NCBI GenBank assembly: GCA_963839475.1
Contig: CAWIVH010000019.1
Location: forward strand, 62,001-126,000
Length of the DNA: 64,000 bases
DNA from: CAWIVH01 sp963839475
Lineage (GTDB): Bacteria; Acidobacteriota; UBA6911
Direction of reading: 5' to 3'
Positions 54,323-63,539 of the stretch are shown here, piece by piece (within the stretch, counting starts at the first letter, position 1; every line of letters begins with the position of its first letter). The translations under genes and the position numbers were made by a program. The notes under the pieces are model-generated. The model saw only the letters and a program-made list of their open reading frames with translations, searched no databases and had not been told where the DNA came from.

Positions 54323-54324
54323 GT

Positions 54325-54987
54325 TCAGCCCCCCAACACCATAGTAAGACCCACTAGGATGAATCCGAAAACAATCATGGAAATCCCCATCGCCCAAGGG
54401 CGTCGCCCGATAAGGCGCCCGAAGGAATAGCCTGTCAGGAACAGCATGAGGACGGCGATCGCGTTGGAGACCCGCATAGCCGGCGCCGCGTTTTTCATGA
54501 AAACGAACGGGATAACAACCGGGAGTGTGGAAAGAAAAACTATTAGAAAAACGCCGGCCGCGCCCATCCAATCATCCTTCCCCAGGCGCGCATGCGGCGG
54601 CGGCTCGGGCAGCGCTTTCAAGCGCCGGCGCAGGCTCTCGAGTTCTTCCGGCTGAAGGATGCGAACGACCGTTGGCGGCAGCGAAGCTGCCAGGATTTGC
54701 TCCGCCTTCTTAGGATCGGAGTCATCGCGAACAGAGCGCAAGGTGAGGAGGTTTCTGCGCTTTTCGGCCAGGGAGCCCAGAAGGTAGAATGCCCCGTCAA
54801 TAATGCCCCATGCGAGATTGCATCCCAGCGCGCCGATGAGCATCGTGCGAATGTCGTCGCGCCCAGCCTCGGCGACGCTGAGCGAGCCGGTGAAGGTAAG
54901 CACCATGATCAGCCCGAACAGAACCTCGGTGATGCGGTCTATAGGATCCAGAACGCGTCTGGAGGATCGGACTGTTTCATCGGACAT
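54325..54987 (-). CDS. VIT1/CCC1-like membrane protein
   Basis: 220 residues. Helices near 20-40, 45-70, 140-160, 168-188 and 195-218. The first block, DPIDRITEVLFGLIMVLTFTGSLSVAEAG, resembles VIT/CCC1 metal transporter starts, and a soluble segment (AEQILAASLPPTVVRILQ, RRRLKALPEP) lies between helices 2 and 3. If transport holds, iron or manganese would move; the usual acidic metal site cannot be verified. GAGGTAGGG precedes the ATG. It is followed by the outer-membrane-like gene at a 3-base gap, so the two probably share a role. Confidence 0.6.
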   Translation of the reverse strand: MSDETVRSSRRVLDPIDRITEVLFGLIMVLTFTGSLSVAEAGRDDIRTMLIGALGCNLAWGIIDGAFYLLGSLAEKRRNLLTLRSVRDDSDPKKAEQILAASLPPTVVRILQPEELESLRRRLKALPEPPPHARLGKDDWMGAAGVFLIVFLSTLPVVIPFVFMKNAAPAMRVSNAIAVLMLFLTGYSFGRLIGRRPWAMGISMIVFGFILVGLTMVLGG

Positions 54988-55113
54988 TTGTCCCTACCTC
55001 ACATGTGCGGCGCCGCCAGGCTTTTTTCCGTCACCATCAGGCAGTGAAGTCGCCTGGGCCTGCTCACGGCACGCAAAAGTTCACGCGCCGGACAGCTGTT
55101 TCCCACTGAATTT

Positions 55114-56541
55114 TCAGGGCCTCTGTCCCAGGCGCAAGAACTCGACGCGGTAGTTGGCGTCCGGATTGCGCTCCGAGGGGCCGGCCACTAGCATAGCCGT
55201 GATGCCCTGCAGTTCATGTTCGCGAACCCAGCGATCCGCAAAGTTGCGCCAGTTCTCCGGGTCTTCAACGCAACATTCAGAATGTACGCCATAGGAAAAG
55301 GCCAATCCCTGGCAGACTGCCGTGTCGTGGCTGACCGCGATGACCCACGCCTGCGGTTTGTACCGGGAGATCATCCGCGCTGTAGTGCCGCTTAGGGTGG
55401 GAACAAACACCGCCGCGCAAGGCACGGTCTCCAGGGCATGTTCGACCACCGACGCAATGGCTTCTGCAGCGGTTGTGGGCCGCAGGCCCGATCCCGTCGC
55501 GAGCGGGTTAGACTGTATGGAACGCCGCCCTTCCGTAAAGGCAGCTATTTTGGCGAGCATTGCCACGGATTCTTCAGGAAACTTACCCATGGCCGATTCG
55601 CCCGAGAGCATGATGCAGTCGGTGCCGTCAAGAATGGCGTTGGCCACATCCGTGGACTCGGCGCGTGTGGGCAGCCGGCTGTTCGTCATGGATTCCAGCA
55701 TCTGCGTCGCGGTGATGACCGGTTTCCCCGCAAGGCTCGCCTTCGCTATGAGCTGCTTTTGTAGGACAGCCATTTCCTCGATCGGCACTTCCACCCCGAG
55801 ATCCCCGCGGGCCACCATGATTCCGTCCGCGGACTTCAGGATCTCGTCGAGATGCTTCAACGCATCCGAGCGTTCGATCTTGGCGATGACGAAGGGGCGC
55901 TTGCCCAGGTCTTTTGCGGCTGCACGAACTGCCTTAATGTCGTCCTCGGTTTCCACGAACGACTGGCTCACTGCGTCTACGCCATGGTTCAGCGCGAATT
56001 CCAGACAGGCGCGGTCGTGTTCCGTAAAGGCGCTCATCCCCAGGTTTATCCCCGGCAGGTTGAGCCCCTTCCTGGACCTCAACTCACCGCCGACGGCGAC
56101 CATGCACTGAACGTCGTTCCCGGACACGCCCTGGACGACAAGCTGCACAAGTCCGTCGTTGAGGAAGAGTCGGTCGCCGGGTTTCACTACTCTGGGAAGT
56201 TGCTCGAAGCTCATCGAAACGCGCTCTTGACCGCCGATGATTTCATCGCTTGTCAGAGTGAAAGCATCGCCGGGACGCAACAGAATAGGCTCCGGTTCGA
56301 TCCGGCCGACGCGCATTTTGGGGCCCGGCAGATCGGCCATGATCGCCACGCTCCGCCCGGTCGCGCGTTCGGCGTCGCGGATGCGCGCGATCCGGTCGGC
56401 GTGCCCGCTGAAGTCGCCGTGTGAGAAGTTGAGCCGCGCCACGTTCAGCCCGGCGCGGATCAGGCGTTCCAGCATTTCCGGGGAATCGGACGCCGGCCCG
56501 ATGGTTGCGACGATTTTGGTTTTGTTCGCGGACAGTTTCAT
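55114..56541 (-). CDS. pyk: Pyruvate kinase
   Basis: 475 residues, typical length. Catalytic blocks: KTKIVATIGPASDSPEML, GLNVARLNFSHGDF, ADLPGPKMRVGRI, LNLPGINL, VSQSFVETEDD, FVIAKIERSDAL, SADGIMVARGDLGVEVP, PVITATQMLESM, PTRAESTDVANAILDGTDCIMLSGE. The end (residues about 345-475) is the regulatory domain. It transfers phosphate from PEP to ADP. GAGGA lies before the ATG. Located 98 bases after the PFK gene on the same strand, so both steps may be co-expressed. Confidence 0.97.
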   Translation of the reverse strand: MKLSANKTKIVATIGPASDSPEMLERLIRAGLNVARLNFSHGDFSGHADRIARIRDAERATGRSVAIMADLPGPKMRVGRIEPEPILLRPGDAFTLTSDEIIGGQERVSMSFEQLPRVVKPGDRLFLNDGLVQLVVQGVSGNDVQCMVAVGGELRSRKGLNLPGINLGMSAFTEHDRACLEFALNHGVDAVSQSFVETEDDIKAVRAAAKDLGKRPFVIAKIERSDALKHLDEILKSADGIMVARGDLGVEVPIEEMAVLQKQLIAKASLAGKPVITATQMLESMTNSRLPTRAESTDVANAILDGTDCIMLSGESAMGKFPEESVAMLAKIAAFTEGRRSIQSNPLATGSGLRPTTAAEAIASVVEHALETVPCAAVFVPTLSGTTARMISRYKPQAWVIAVSHDTAVCQGLAFSYGVHSECCVEDPENWRNFADRWVREHELQGITAMLVAGPSERNPDANYRVEFLRLGQRP

Positions 56542-56639
56542 AAAAATCCTCAGTCAATCCCGGGCGCACGGGGAAGTTATTTCCATCAATCCACGCTTCG
56601 AGGCCATTGAATCTCTCGGGTTTCAGAAGCTGCGCAAGG

Positions 56640-57902
56640 TCATTCGAATTTTGAGGGCTGTCCGGTCGCGGCCAGCACGGCATTCCATGCAAAACCGTCC
56701 GGATCCAGAAATTTCTTGCGGCCGCTGAGCAGTTCGATGGGCACATGAATGAACCTGTCGTGCAGGTACCCGATCAGGAGGCCGGTCTTCCCCGCCATCG
56801 CCGCGTGAACCGCATAGCGGGCGAATAAGTCGCAGAGGATCGAGTCTTCGGAATTGGCCGGGCTGCTGCGAACAAGGTAATTCGGATCGAAGTAGCGCAT
56901 CACCACCGGAACCTTCTCCGACTTGAAATACGCATCGATCCGCTCGCGCAGGAATAAGCCGATATCCTGGAGTTTCACGTTTCCCGAGGCGTCGCGATCG
57001 ACCGCGGCGTTCTCCAGCAGATCCTGCCCCGCGCCTTCGGCCACCACGACCACGGCGTGGGAGCGTTCAAGAATCCGCTTTTTGAGGGCGGCAAGAAATC
57101 CGCGGGGGCCGTCCAGCGCAAAAGGCACCTCCGGCACCAGGGTGAAGTTCACATCCTGGCTGGCAACGGTAGCGCCGGCGGCGATAAAGCCGGCATGGCG
57201 CCCCATCAGCCGGACCAGTGAGATGCCGTTCTTGACGCTGCGCGCCTCGGAGTGGGCCCGGTGCAGGACAGCGGCTGCCTCCTGGACCGCGGTGAGGTAC
57301 CCAAAAGTTCGCGTCACGAAGGGGACATCGTTGTCCACCGTTTTGGGAATGCCGACAACGGACAAAGTGTGACCGCGCTTCTTCGATTCCTGGAAGAGGG
57401 CGTTGGCGCCGCGCTGCGTGCCATCGCCGCCGATGGTAAAGAGAATATCCACGCCGAGGCGGACGAGGTTGTCCGCGGCTATCCCCATGTCTACGGGGCC
57501 ACGCGACGTGCCCAAAACGGTGCCTCCCTGCTGATGGATTCTGTCTACGAGCGCCGGCGTCAACACGACCGGTTCCTCGCCACGCGCAGGATCAAGGCCC
57601 TGGTAGCCGCCGCGGAAGCCCAGCACTTCCTTTACGCCGTACGTGTGGTGCAGCTCGAGAAAGAGCGAACGGATGATATTGTTCAAGCCCGGGCACAGGC
57701 CGCCGCACGTCACGATGCCGGCCCGCGTCTGTGCTGGATCAAAAAACAACTTTGCCCGGGGCCCCGCCAGTTCGAAGAGCAGTTCCTCAGCCGCAGGCAG
57801 CTGCGGATCCCGCACGATTTGCTCGGGCATACGCAGATCATCGCCTACGGTGCGGCTGATCGGTGATGCAAACCGCGGGTCTCCTAGAGATGTGACGTTC
57901 AT
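56640..57902 (-). CDS. pfkA: ATP-type 6-phosphofructokinase
   Basis: 420 residues. The family motifs are AGIVTCGGLCPGLNNIIRS, FTIGGDGTQRGANAL and GIPKTVDNDVPFVTRTFGY, VRLMGRHAGFIAAGA, and the sugar-binding SSPANSEDS region. The GGDG glycine with a Lys in PKTVDND is the combination found in plant-type ATP-PFKs, so ATP rather than PPi is the likely donor. It makes fructose 1,6-bisphosphate. ATG at 57902 follows GGAG; the open frame to 57947 lacks a ribosome site. Same strand as pyruvate kinase and divergent from MscS. Confidence 0.92.
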   Translation of the reverse strand: MNVTSLGDPRFASPISRTVGDDLRMPEQIVRDPQLPAAEELLFELAGPRAKLFFDPAQTRAGIVTCGGLCPGLNNIIRSLFLELHHTYGVKEVLGFRGGYQGLDPARGEEPVVLTPALVDRIHQQGGTVLGTSRGPVDMGIAADNLVRLGVDILFTIGGDGTQRGANALFQESKKRGHTLSVVGIPKTVDNDVPFVTRTFGYLTAVQEAAAVLHRAHSEARSVKNGISLVRLMGRHAGFIAAGATVASQDVNFTLVPEVPFALDGPRGFLAALKKRILERSHAVVVVAEGAGQDLLENAAVDRDASGNVKLQDIGLFLRERIDAYFKSEKVPVVMRYFDPNYLVRSSPANSEDSILCDLFARYAVHAAMAGKTGLLIGYLHDRFIHVPIELLSGRKKFLDPDGFAWNAVLAATGQPSKFE

Positions 57903-58168
57903 GATTATCTCCGTGGCTTGTGGTCGTCCGGGAACCGGTCCGCTCAAGCAGGCATCGCCCGATCGAGATCTGCTTCATCCGGACAGGGATGGCAGACAGG
58001 CCTCCCCGGGAGAGCATGCTAACAGCGCCCGCGAAGGAAATCACCTGAAATTGTGCCGCCCGGATGCCTTACGGATGACGGCGAAGGAAGCGCAAAACAG
58101 CTTGCCCGGGATCTGTGATCCCGTACCTCCATGGATTCGGATTTCTTCCCCTCCCTTTCGTTCTCATG

Positions 58169-58198
58169 TTGACAGGGAAGCCGGCCTCCGCACAGTAT
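58169..58198 (+). promoter_or_regulatory. Possible promoter of the MscS/carbonic anhydrase operon
   Basis: TTGACA (58169-58174), 18 bases and CAGTAT (58193-58198) precede the MscS gene by about 98 bases. The -35 box is exact, the -10 box weak (3 of 6). The rest of the 393-base divergent gap (57903-58295) shows no gene; GAGGAGGAAGG at about 58279 is the ribosome site. Confidence 0.3.
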
Positions 58199-58295
58199 TA
58201 AAGCCGGTTCGAGCGGCGCTCCTTCCGGTTGCGGCGGCCGCCAAGGCATGAAGTCGCAGCGGAAGTCGATGCCGGATTGAGGAGGAAGGGCATCT

Positions 58296-59810
58296 ATGAC
58301 TCAAACCCTCAGCGTTTCCAGCAGCATCTCTTCTACCTTGTGGATTCTGACGCGAGGCCTGCTGGCCCTGATTGTCTTCGCAACGCTGTTCCTGGCCGTC
58401 CGCCGGGCCATTGTGGTGTTCACAGGCCGGAAAAGCCTGCAGCTCGGCCGCAAAAAATACTGGTACCTCGGCATCAGTCTGGGCACTGCCCTTCTCCTGG
58501 CCCTGGCGCGCCGGATTGTCGAGGCCTTGTTCACAAATCTCAGCAAGTCGCTGGAAAAAGTCGCCACATTTCTGGAACCGGGCTGGACCGGTCCCGCCCT
58601 GGTCGGCATTTATGACACCCTGCTTTCCACCGTAATCCTTATCCTGGCGATCCAGGGGACTGGAATCATTTACTGGGCCATAGAGAAACGGCTGACGTGG
58701 TGGGCTCAGCGGCAGGTCACCTATCCGCCGACCAGTCTTCGCCGGCACATGCGGCGGGGATTCTCATTGTTGAACCACGCTTTCCGGACGACCGCCCTGG
58801 TCTTTCTGCTTCTGGTATTTATCCCCACGGTTCTGCGCTATTTTCCCAAAACTCAGGTTTTTGTCCAGACGATCGATAACTACATGGGGAATCCGGCAAG
58901 GGATATTCTCCAAGCCATTGTCAACTACCTCCCCAACCTCGGCTACCTGATCCTGATCATCTTCATGGGTTGGATCCTGAGCAAACTCCTGAAGTACGTC
59001 TTCGACTCATTGGGGGACGGATCACTGACCATCAGCGGATTCCTTCCCGAGTGGGCCGAGCCCACCTACAAACTGTGCCGCACTCTGCTGTATCTGTTCC
59101 TGCTGATGGTGAGCTACCCCTACCTGCCGGGTTCCAACTCGGAGTTCTTCAAGGGATTTTCGGTCTTCGTAGGCGCACTGGTAACATTCGGCTCTTCCGG
59201 GGCCATCAACAATATAGTCTCCGGGTTCGTTTTGACCTATACGCGCGCCTTCCGTGTGGGCGACATGGTGAAGATCGGGGACGTCGTCGGAATCGTGCTG
59301 GAGAAAACGACACTTAGCACCAGGATTCGCACGGCTCGGAACGAGGAAGTCACCATTCCCAACGGCAGTGTTTTAACGAGCACGGTGACCGATTACAGCG
59401 CCCGCGCGGCTACGGAGGGTGTAGCATTAACGGTGACCGCCGGAATCGGCTACGACGCCGACTGGCGCACGGTTGAGGCGCTGCTGATCGATGCCGCGAG
59501 GCGGACGGAGAACATTCTGGCGGACCCGGCACCTATCGTATTCAAGTCCGAACTGGGGAATTATGCGGTGAATTACGATCTGATGGCCTGGACTAACAAA
59601 ACCGACCGGGCGGACAGGCTGTGGAGAACCGGCTCGGAGTTGCGAAGCAATGTCCTGGATGCGTTCAACGCGGCCGGAATCGAAATCATGACTCCCAGCA
59701 TATTTGCCCACCGGGATGCAAGCGGCCTGGCCATTCCGCCGGAGAGGTTTCCTGAGAGGCCCCTCCCCCGAGGAATTGCCGTCGACATCAACAATACCGG
59801 GAAAAAGTGA
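58296..59810 (+). CDS. MscS-family mechanosensitive channel
   Basis: 504 residues. Five or six helices precede the pore: near 15-40, 50-75, 105-130, 160-180, 220-245 and 260-285. The MscS pore helix is GALVTFGSSGAINNIVSGFVLTYTRAF (Gly/Ala-rich), then the beta domain VGDMVKIGDVVGIVLE, TRIRTARNEEVTIPNGSVL, ending in the cytoplasmic cage. It gates under membrane tension to release solutes. The start ATG has GAGGAGGAAGG. A carbonic anhydrase gene follows after 6 bases, implying co-translation. A second MscS gene (broken) lies at 60596. Confidence 0.93.
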   Translation: MTQTLSVSSSISSTLWILTRGLLALIVFATLFLAVRRAIVVFTGRKSLQLGRKKYWYLGISLGTALLLALARRIVEALFTNLSKSLEKVATFLEPGWTGPALVGIYDTLLSTVILILAIQGTGIIYWAIEKRLTWWAQRQVTYPPTSLRRHMRRGFSLLNHAFRTTALVFLLLVFIPTVLRYFPKTQVFVQTIDNYMGNPARDILQAIVNYLPNLGYLILIIFMGWILSKLLKYVFDSLGDGSLTISGFLPEWAEPTYKLCRTLLYLFLLMVSYPYLPGSNSEFFKGFSVFVGALVTFGSSGAINNIVSGFVLTYTRAFRVGDMVKIGDVVGIVLEKTTLSTRIRTARNEEVTIPNGSVLTSTVTDYSARAATEGVALTVTAGIGYDADWRTVEALLIDAARRTENILADPAPIVFKSELGNYAVNYDLMAWTNKTDRADRLWRTGSELRSNVLDAFNAAGIEIMTPSIFAHRDASGLAIPPERFPERPLPRGIAVDINNTGKK

Positions 59811-59816
59811 TCGCCG

Positions 59817-60488
59817 ATGCATGAGGACGAATTGCCTATCCCTCACCTTACTGCCGCTGAAGCCATCCAGCGCCTTATCGAAGGGAACGAACGGTTCCAT
59901 AAGGGCAAGATAAATTATCCAACGATTCTGAAAGAACATCTCGCTGATCTCGCCCAAGGGCAAAAACCGTTTGCGACCATATTGGGCTGCAGTGATTCTC
60001 GAGTTCCGCCGGAGTTGATATTCGATGCCGGCCTGGGAGGACTTTTCGTTGTCCGCGTCGCCGGCAACACGGCGGCAGCGGAACTTATGGGCAGTTTTCA
60101 ATATGCCGGCGCCCATTTGGCTACGCCTCTCTTCCTGGTATTGGGCCATGAGGGGTGCGGTGCGGTCAGCGCAGCTCTGGAAACCAAATTTCACGGCGTC
60201 CAGCATCGCTCGCGGATTCAGATCCTGGTGGACAGCATCCTGCCCGGGCTTCCTGACTTCGACCCCCAGCTCCCTCCTGAAGCCTGCCTCGCACAGGCAG
60301 TCGAGGCCAATGTCCGATGGACGATTCACAAGCTCAGCGAGACCCCTGAAGGTAAAAGAGGCTTGATGAGCGGACTTATGAAAATCGCGGGTGCCATTTA
60401 CGAGCTTGAGACCGGCGGCGTGCGGTTTTTGAAACCGGAAACTGGCACGCTCGACGGATTGAACCGCGAAGAACGCAAAGAAAAATAA
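59817..60488 (+). CDS. Beta-class carbonic anhydrase
   Basis: 223 residues. Zinc ligands are Cys58 (ILGCSDSRVPP), His111 and Cys114 (LGHEGCGAVSAA), with Asp60-Arg62 as the Asp-Arg dyad. The remaining family blocks are GLFVVRVAGNTA and FQYAGAHLATPL. It hydrates CO2 to bicarbonate. Operon partner of MscS (6-base gap). The last nine residues (LNREERKEK) are encoded by dispersed repeat copy E, so the natural C-terminus has been replaced or extended by the repeat. No signal peptide; cytoplasmic. Confidence 0.95.
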   Translation: MHEDELPIPHLTAAEAIQRLIEGNERFHKGKINYPTILKEHLADLAQGQKPFATILGCSDSRVPPELIFDAGLGGLFVVRVAGNTAAAELMGSFQYAGAHLATPLFLVLGHEGCGAVSAALETKFHGVQHRSRIQILVDSILPGLPDFDPQLPPEACLAQAVEANVRWTIHKLSETPEGKRGLMSGLMKIAGAIYELETGGVRFLKPETGTLDGLNREERKEK

Positions 60489-60530
60489 ACGTAATCCTCC
60501 GGTGTCTTGGTGACTCTGCGGTTCAAATTC
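60457..60530. repeat. Dispersed palindromic repeat, copy E
   Basis: GATTGAACCGCGAAGAACGC and TGACTCTGCGGTTCAAATTC form outer arms of a hairpin with an AT-rich centre. Same family as copies A-D. The left arm covers the last codons of the carbonic anhydrase gene. Confidence 0.65.
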
Positions 60531-60595
60531 TATGCGGGAAAGCAGGGGGAAAAGTCTCCCGAGAGGCTGCTCCGAACCGAATGGAGGGAAGTCTA

Positions 60596-62322
60596 ATGAG
60601 ACAAGATCGAAACGATAAGTCAACGAAAGCCTTTCTTCTTGTATTCTCCCTCCTCCTGATGCCTGCCGTTTCCTGGGGACAGAAAACGGCGACCCCACAA
60701 CCGCCTCAGGCTGCGGCGCCGGCCACACCCAACGATCCCCTGAAACGCGATACTCCCTATGGCACCGTCACAGGCTTTCTAAAAGCCGCAGGCCAGAAGA
60801 ACTACGAACTGGCGGCGAAATACGTCCAGATGCCTCACGGTAAATCAGTGCCGTTTAGCCAGGAGACCCTCGAGGAATTGGAAGCGGTTCTGAATCACGA
60901 TTATTACGGCAGCCTGGACATGATCAGCCGCGAGCCCGAGGGAATATTGGATGACGGCCTGCGGCCGGATCTCGAGTCCATCGGCAAAGCTCGCATCATG
61001 GGCGGAAATGAACTCGATATCAGGCTGATTCGTCTAACAGATACCAAAGAAACGAAGATCTGGCTTGTTTCTGCGGAGACCGTCCGCCAGATACCCGACT
61101 TTTATCGCAGCAGCCCTTTCACAGCCCTGCAAAATAGCTTGCCTCATTGGATGAGCCGGACCGAGGTTTTTTCCCTAACGGTTTTGGAGCTGGCTGATCT
61201 TCCTTCTGGCCGTGCCGATTTCCTGGCTGCTCGCGCGATTCTCGATATTCCTGGTCAGACGGGTTTTGAGGCGTGCTTGAGAGCGGCAGATTGGGCGCGC
61301 ACACCGCTCACCGGAACCCCGCTCGCCCTGGCCCTTAGTAACCGTTATTCATTACATCCTGGTCCGCTCAGCGCTGCCGCTGCTCTTCGTCCAATATTAT
61401 GAGCGCGGCGTTCGGATACTGTTCGTAATCGCCATCTATTGGGTGCTCAGCAACATCACCGACGAGATGCTCTGGCCCGCATCGAGAGTCCGGCTGCCGG
61501 TGGAGCGGCGGGCATCGGCGCAGTCGATGCTGGGACTTGGGCGGAGGGTATGGAAAGCCTTGATATTCCTGATTCTTTTCTCATTGTTCTGAAGAGCTTC
61601 GGATTCCAGGTAAATTCCGCATCGCGGGCATCGGGATAGGAGGCATCGCTCTCGGTCTTGGGAGCCCAGAAAACACTGGAAAATCTCTTCGGCGGCGTTG
61701 CGGTTCTGAGCGACGGCAGCATCCGGGTCGGTGATTTCTGCAAATCGGGGATCAACTCGGCACCGTGGAAGACATCGGAGTCAGAGCAACCCGCATACGT
61801 ACCGCGGGACGGACCGTGGTTTCGATCCCGAATGGATCCGTTGCCATGGCCAACCTGGAGAACTTCACCAGCCGGGAGAAAATCCTGATGCGGCCCCTGA
61901 TCTCGCTGCGCTACGAAACTTCAGCGGATCAGCTTCGTTACGTGATCGCCCGTATCCGGGAGATGTTGTACCGGCACGCTCAAGTGGAGAACGAAACGCT
62001 CCGGGTTCGATTCATCAGCCTGGCGCAGCATTCTTTGGACGTGGAGATTTTTGCCTATATCCTGACAGCGGATTACCCGAAGTTCCTTGCGATCCAGGAG
62101 GAACTGCTTTTGAGAATTATGGACATCGTCGAGGAATCGGGCACAGGGTTCGCCTTCCCCTCGCAGACAACCTACCTGCGCAAGGATCCGGGCCTCGATC
62201 CTGAGAAAACAAAGGCCGCCTTGGCTGCCGTCGAATCCTGGAGAAAAGAGAACCGCCTGCCCTTCCCCGATCATGATCCCGATACGATCGCGCGCCTGGG
62301 CGATGAGAAACTGGAGAAATGA
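60596..62322 (+). pseudogene. Second MscS-family channel with exported N-terminal domain; about seven indels
   Basis: Read through the breaks this gives about 575 residues. ATG at 60596 (GGAGGG upstream) opens a signal peptide (LLVFSLLLMPAVSWG), then a periplasmic domain (TVTGFLKAAGQKNYELAAKYVQ, ARIMGGNELDIRLIRL, TKIWLVSAETVRQIPDF), and membrane helices. The pore block AGIGIGGIALGLGAQKTLENLFGG and beta domain SIRVGDFCK, RTAGRTVVSIPNGSVAMANLENFTSREK are in different frames. Breaks lie near 61180, 61285, 61336, 61585, 61620, 61665 and 61740; most are one base at a short run. The clean parts are 60596-61175 and 61765-62322. Shares orientation with the intact MscS/CA pair. Confidence 0.75.
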
Positions 62323-62390
62323 TCCTCGCAGTGCCCCGGTCGTCCCAGCTAAAATACCGCCGGAACATCATACCCCGGTCTCTCTCAACG

Positions 62391-63482
62391 CTATCGGCCT
62401 ATGGCGGGAGCATCTGTCGTCGATGAATCCGGCCGTTCGGAATCGATCCACGCATTGAGCAGAGTCTTGCAGACAGCCAGCACCACCGGCCCGATAAAAA
62501 GGCCGATGATGCCGAGGCTGAGCAGACCGCCGATGACTCCGACGAATATCAGCAGGAGCGGGAGGTCGGCGCCCTTTTTGATCAGAACTGGCCGCAGGAA
62601 ATTGTCGATGGTGCCGACCACTATGGTAAAGACTATCAGGACACTGCCCGCGATATTGTGGTCCTTCCAGAAGAGCCAGACAACGCCAGTCAACATCACC
62701 GGTATCGGCCCAACCTGGGCGATGCACAAGAGAAACATCACCGCTGTGAGAATGGCCGCAGCCGGCACACCTGTCACCGCCAGGCCGATGCCGCCGAGCA
62801 GTGATTGGGACAGGGCGGTGACGACCACTCCCATTGCCACCCCGCGGATCGCCTTGGAAGCAAGAATGGTGACGCTTTCGCCATGGGCGCCGGCAAGGCG
62901 CCTGGCAAAGCTAAGAACTCCTTCGGCTGCCCGCTCACCAGTGGAATAAAGAACCGCACAGAAGATCACGGTCATGAAGAATTGAACCAACATCGCCCCC
63001 AGGCTGCCGACTTCAGCCACCATCCAACCTGCAATCTTGGTTGCATAAGGTTTCAGCGTGGCAGCCAGCTCGCCGGGCCCGGCGGCCGCCGTTTGCGCCC
63101 ACTGCTCCGAAATCTTCGGCCCGGCAAACGGGATTTTGTCGACCCAGTCGGGCGGAGGTGGAAGGGTAATCGAAGGAGCCGATTTCGCCCAGGCAAGAAT
63201 ATCGCCGCTCTTGGCGACTAATGCGGCGATGGCGATAGCGATCGGCAAAATCAGGACCATCAGCAAAAGTACAGTCATGATCGCCACAGCCGGCCCTCGC
63301 CGTTTCCCCAGGCGCTCCTGCAATCCCAGAAGCAGAGGCCATGTGGCTATGACGATCATCGACGCCCAAATCATCGCAGTTAAAAACGGACGCAGAATCC
63401 AAAAACACGAGGTAATAAGGATGCCGATGAAGAGTACGGCCAAGGTATTGCGGGTGAGGTCATTCGAAAAGCGCTGATTCAT
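62391..63482 (-). CDS. AI-2E family transporter (YdiK/TqsA-like)
   Basis: 363 residues with 7-8 helices in the AI-2E pattern: FIGILITSCFWILRPFLTAMIWASMIVIATWPL, MTVLLLMVLILPIAIAIAAL, a soluble part of about 80 residues, FFMTVIFCAVLYSTGERAAE, GVVVTALSQSLLGGIGLAVTGVP, AQVGPIPVMLTGVVWLFW, and the conserved GTIDNFLRPVLIKKGADLPLLLIFVGVIGG. Relatives export signal molecules or ions; substrate unknown. ATG at 63482 has GGAG upstream. Convergent with the second MscS gene, 68 bases apart. Confidence 0.92.
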   Translation of the reverse strand: MNQRFSNDLTRNTLAVLFIGILITSCFWILRPFLTAMIWASMIVIATWPLLLGLQERLGKRRGPAVAIMTVLLLMVLILPIAIAIAALVAKSGDILAWAKSAPSITLPPPPDWVDKIPFAGPKISEQWAQTAAAGPGELAATLKPYATKIAGWMVAEVGSLGAMLVQFFMTVIFCAVLYSTGERAAEGVLSFARRLAGAHGESVTILASKAIRGVAMGVVVTALSQSLLGGIGLAVTGVPAAAILTAVMFLLCIAQVGPIPVMLTGVVWLFWKDHNIAGSVLIVFTIVVGTIDNFLRPVLIKKGADLPLLLIFVGVIGGLLSLGIIGLFIGPVVLAVCKTLLNAWIDSERPDSSTTDAPAIGR

Positions 63483-63539
63483 GGGTCTCGTCTCCTTCAG
63501 CATGCCATGCGGGGATTCGCGATCTTGCCACACGCGCGT

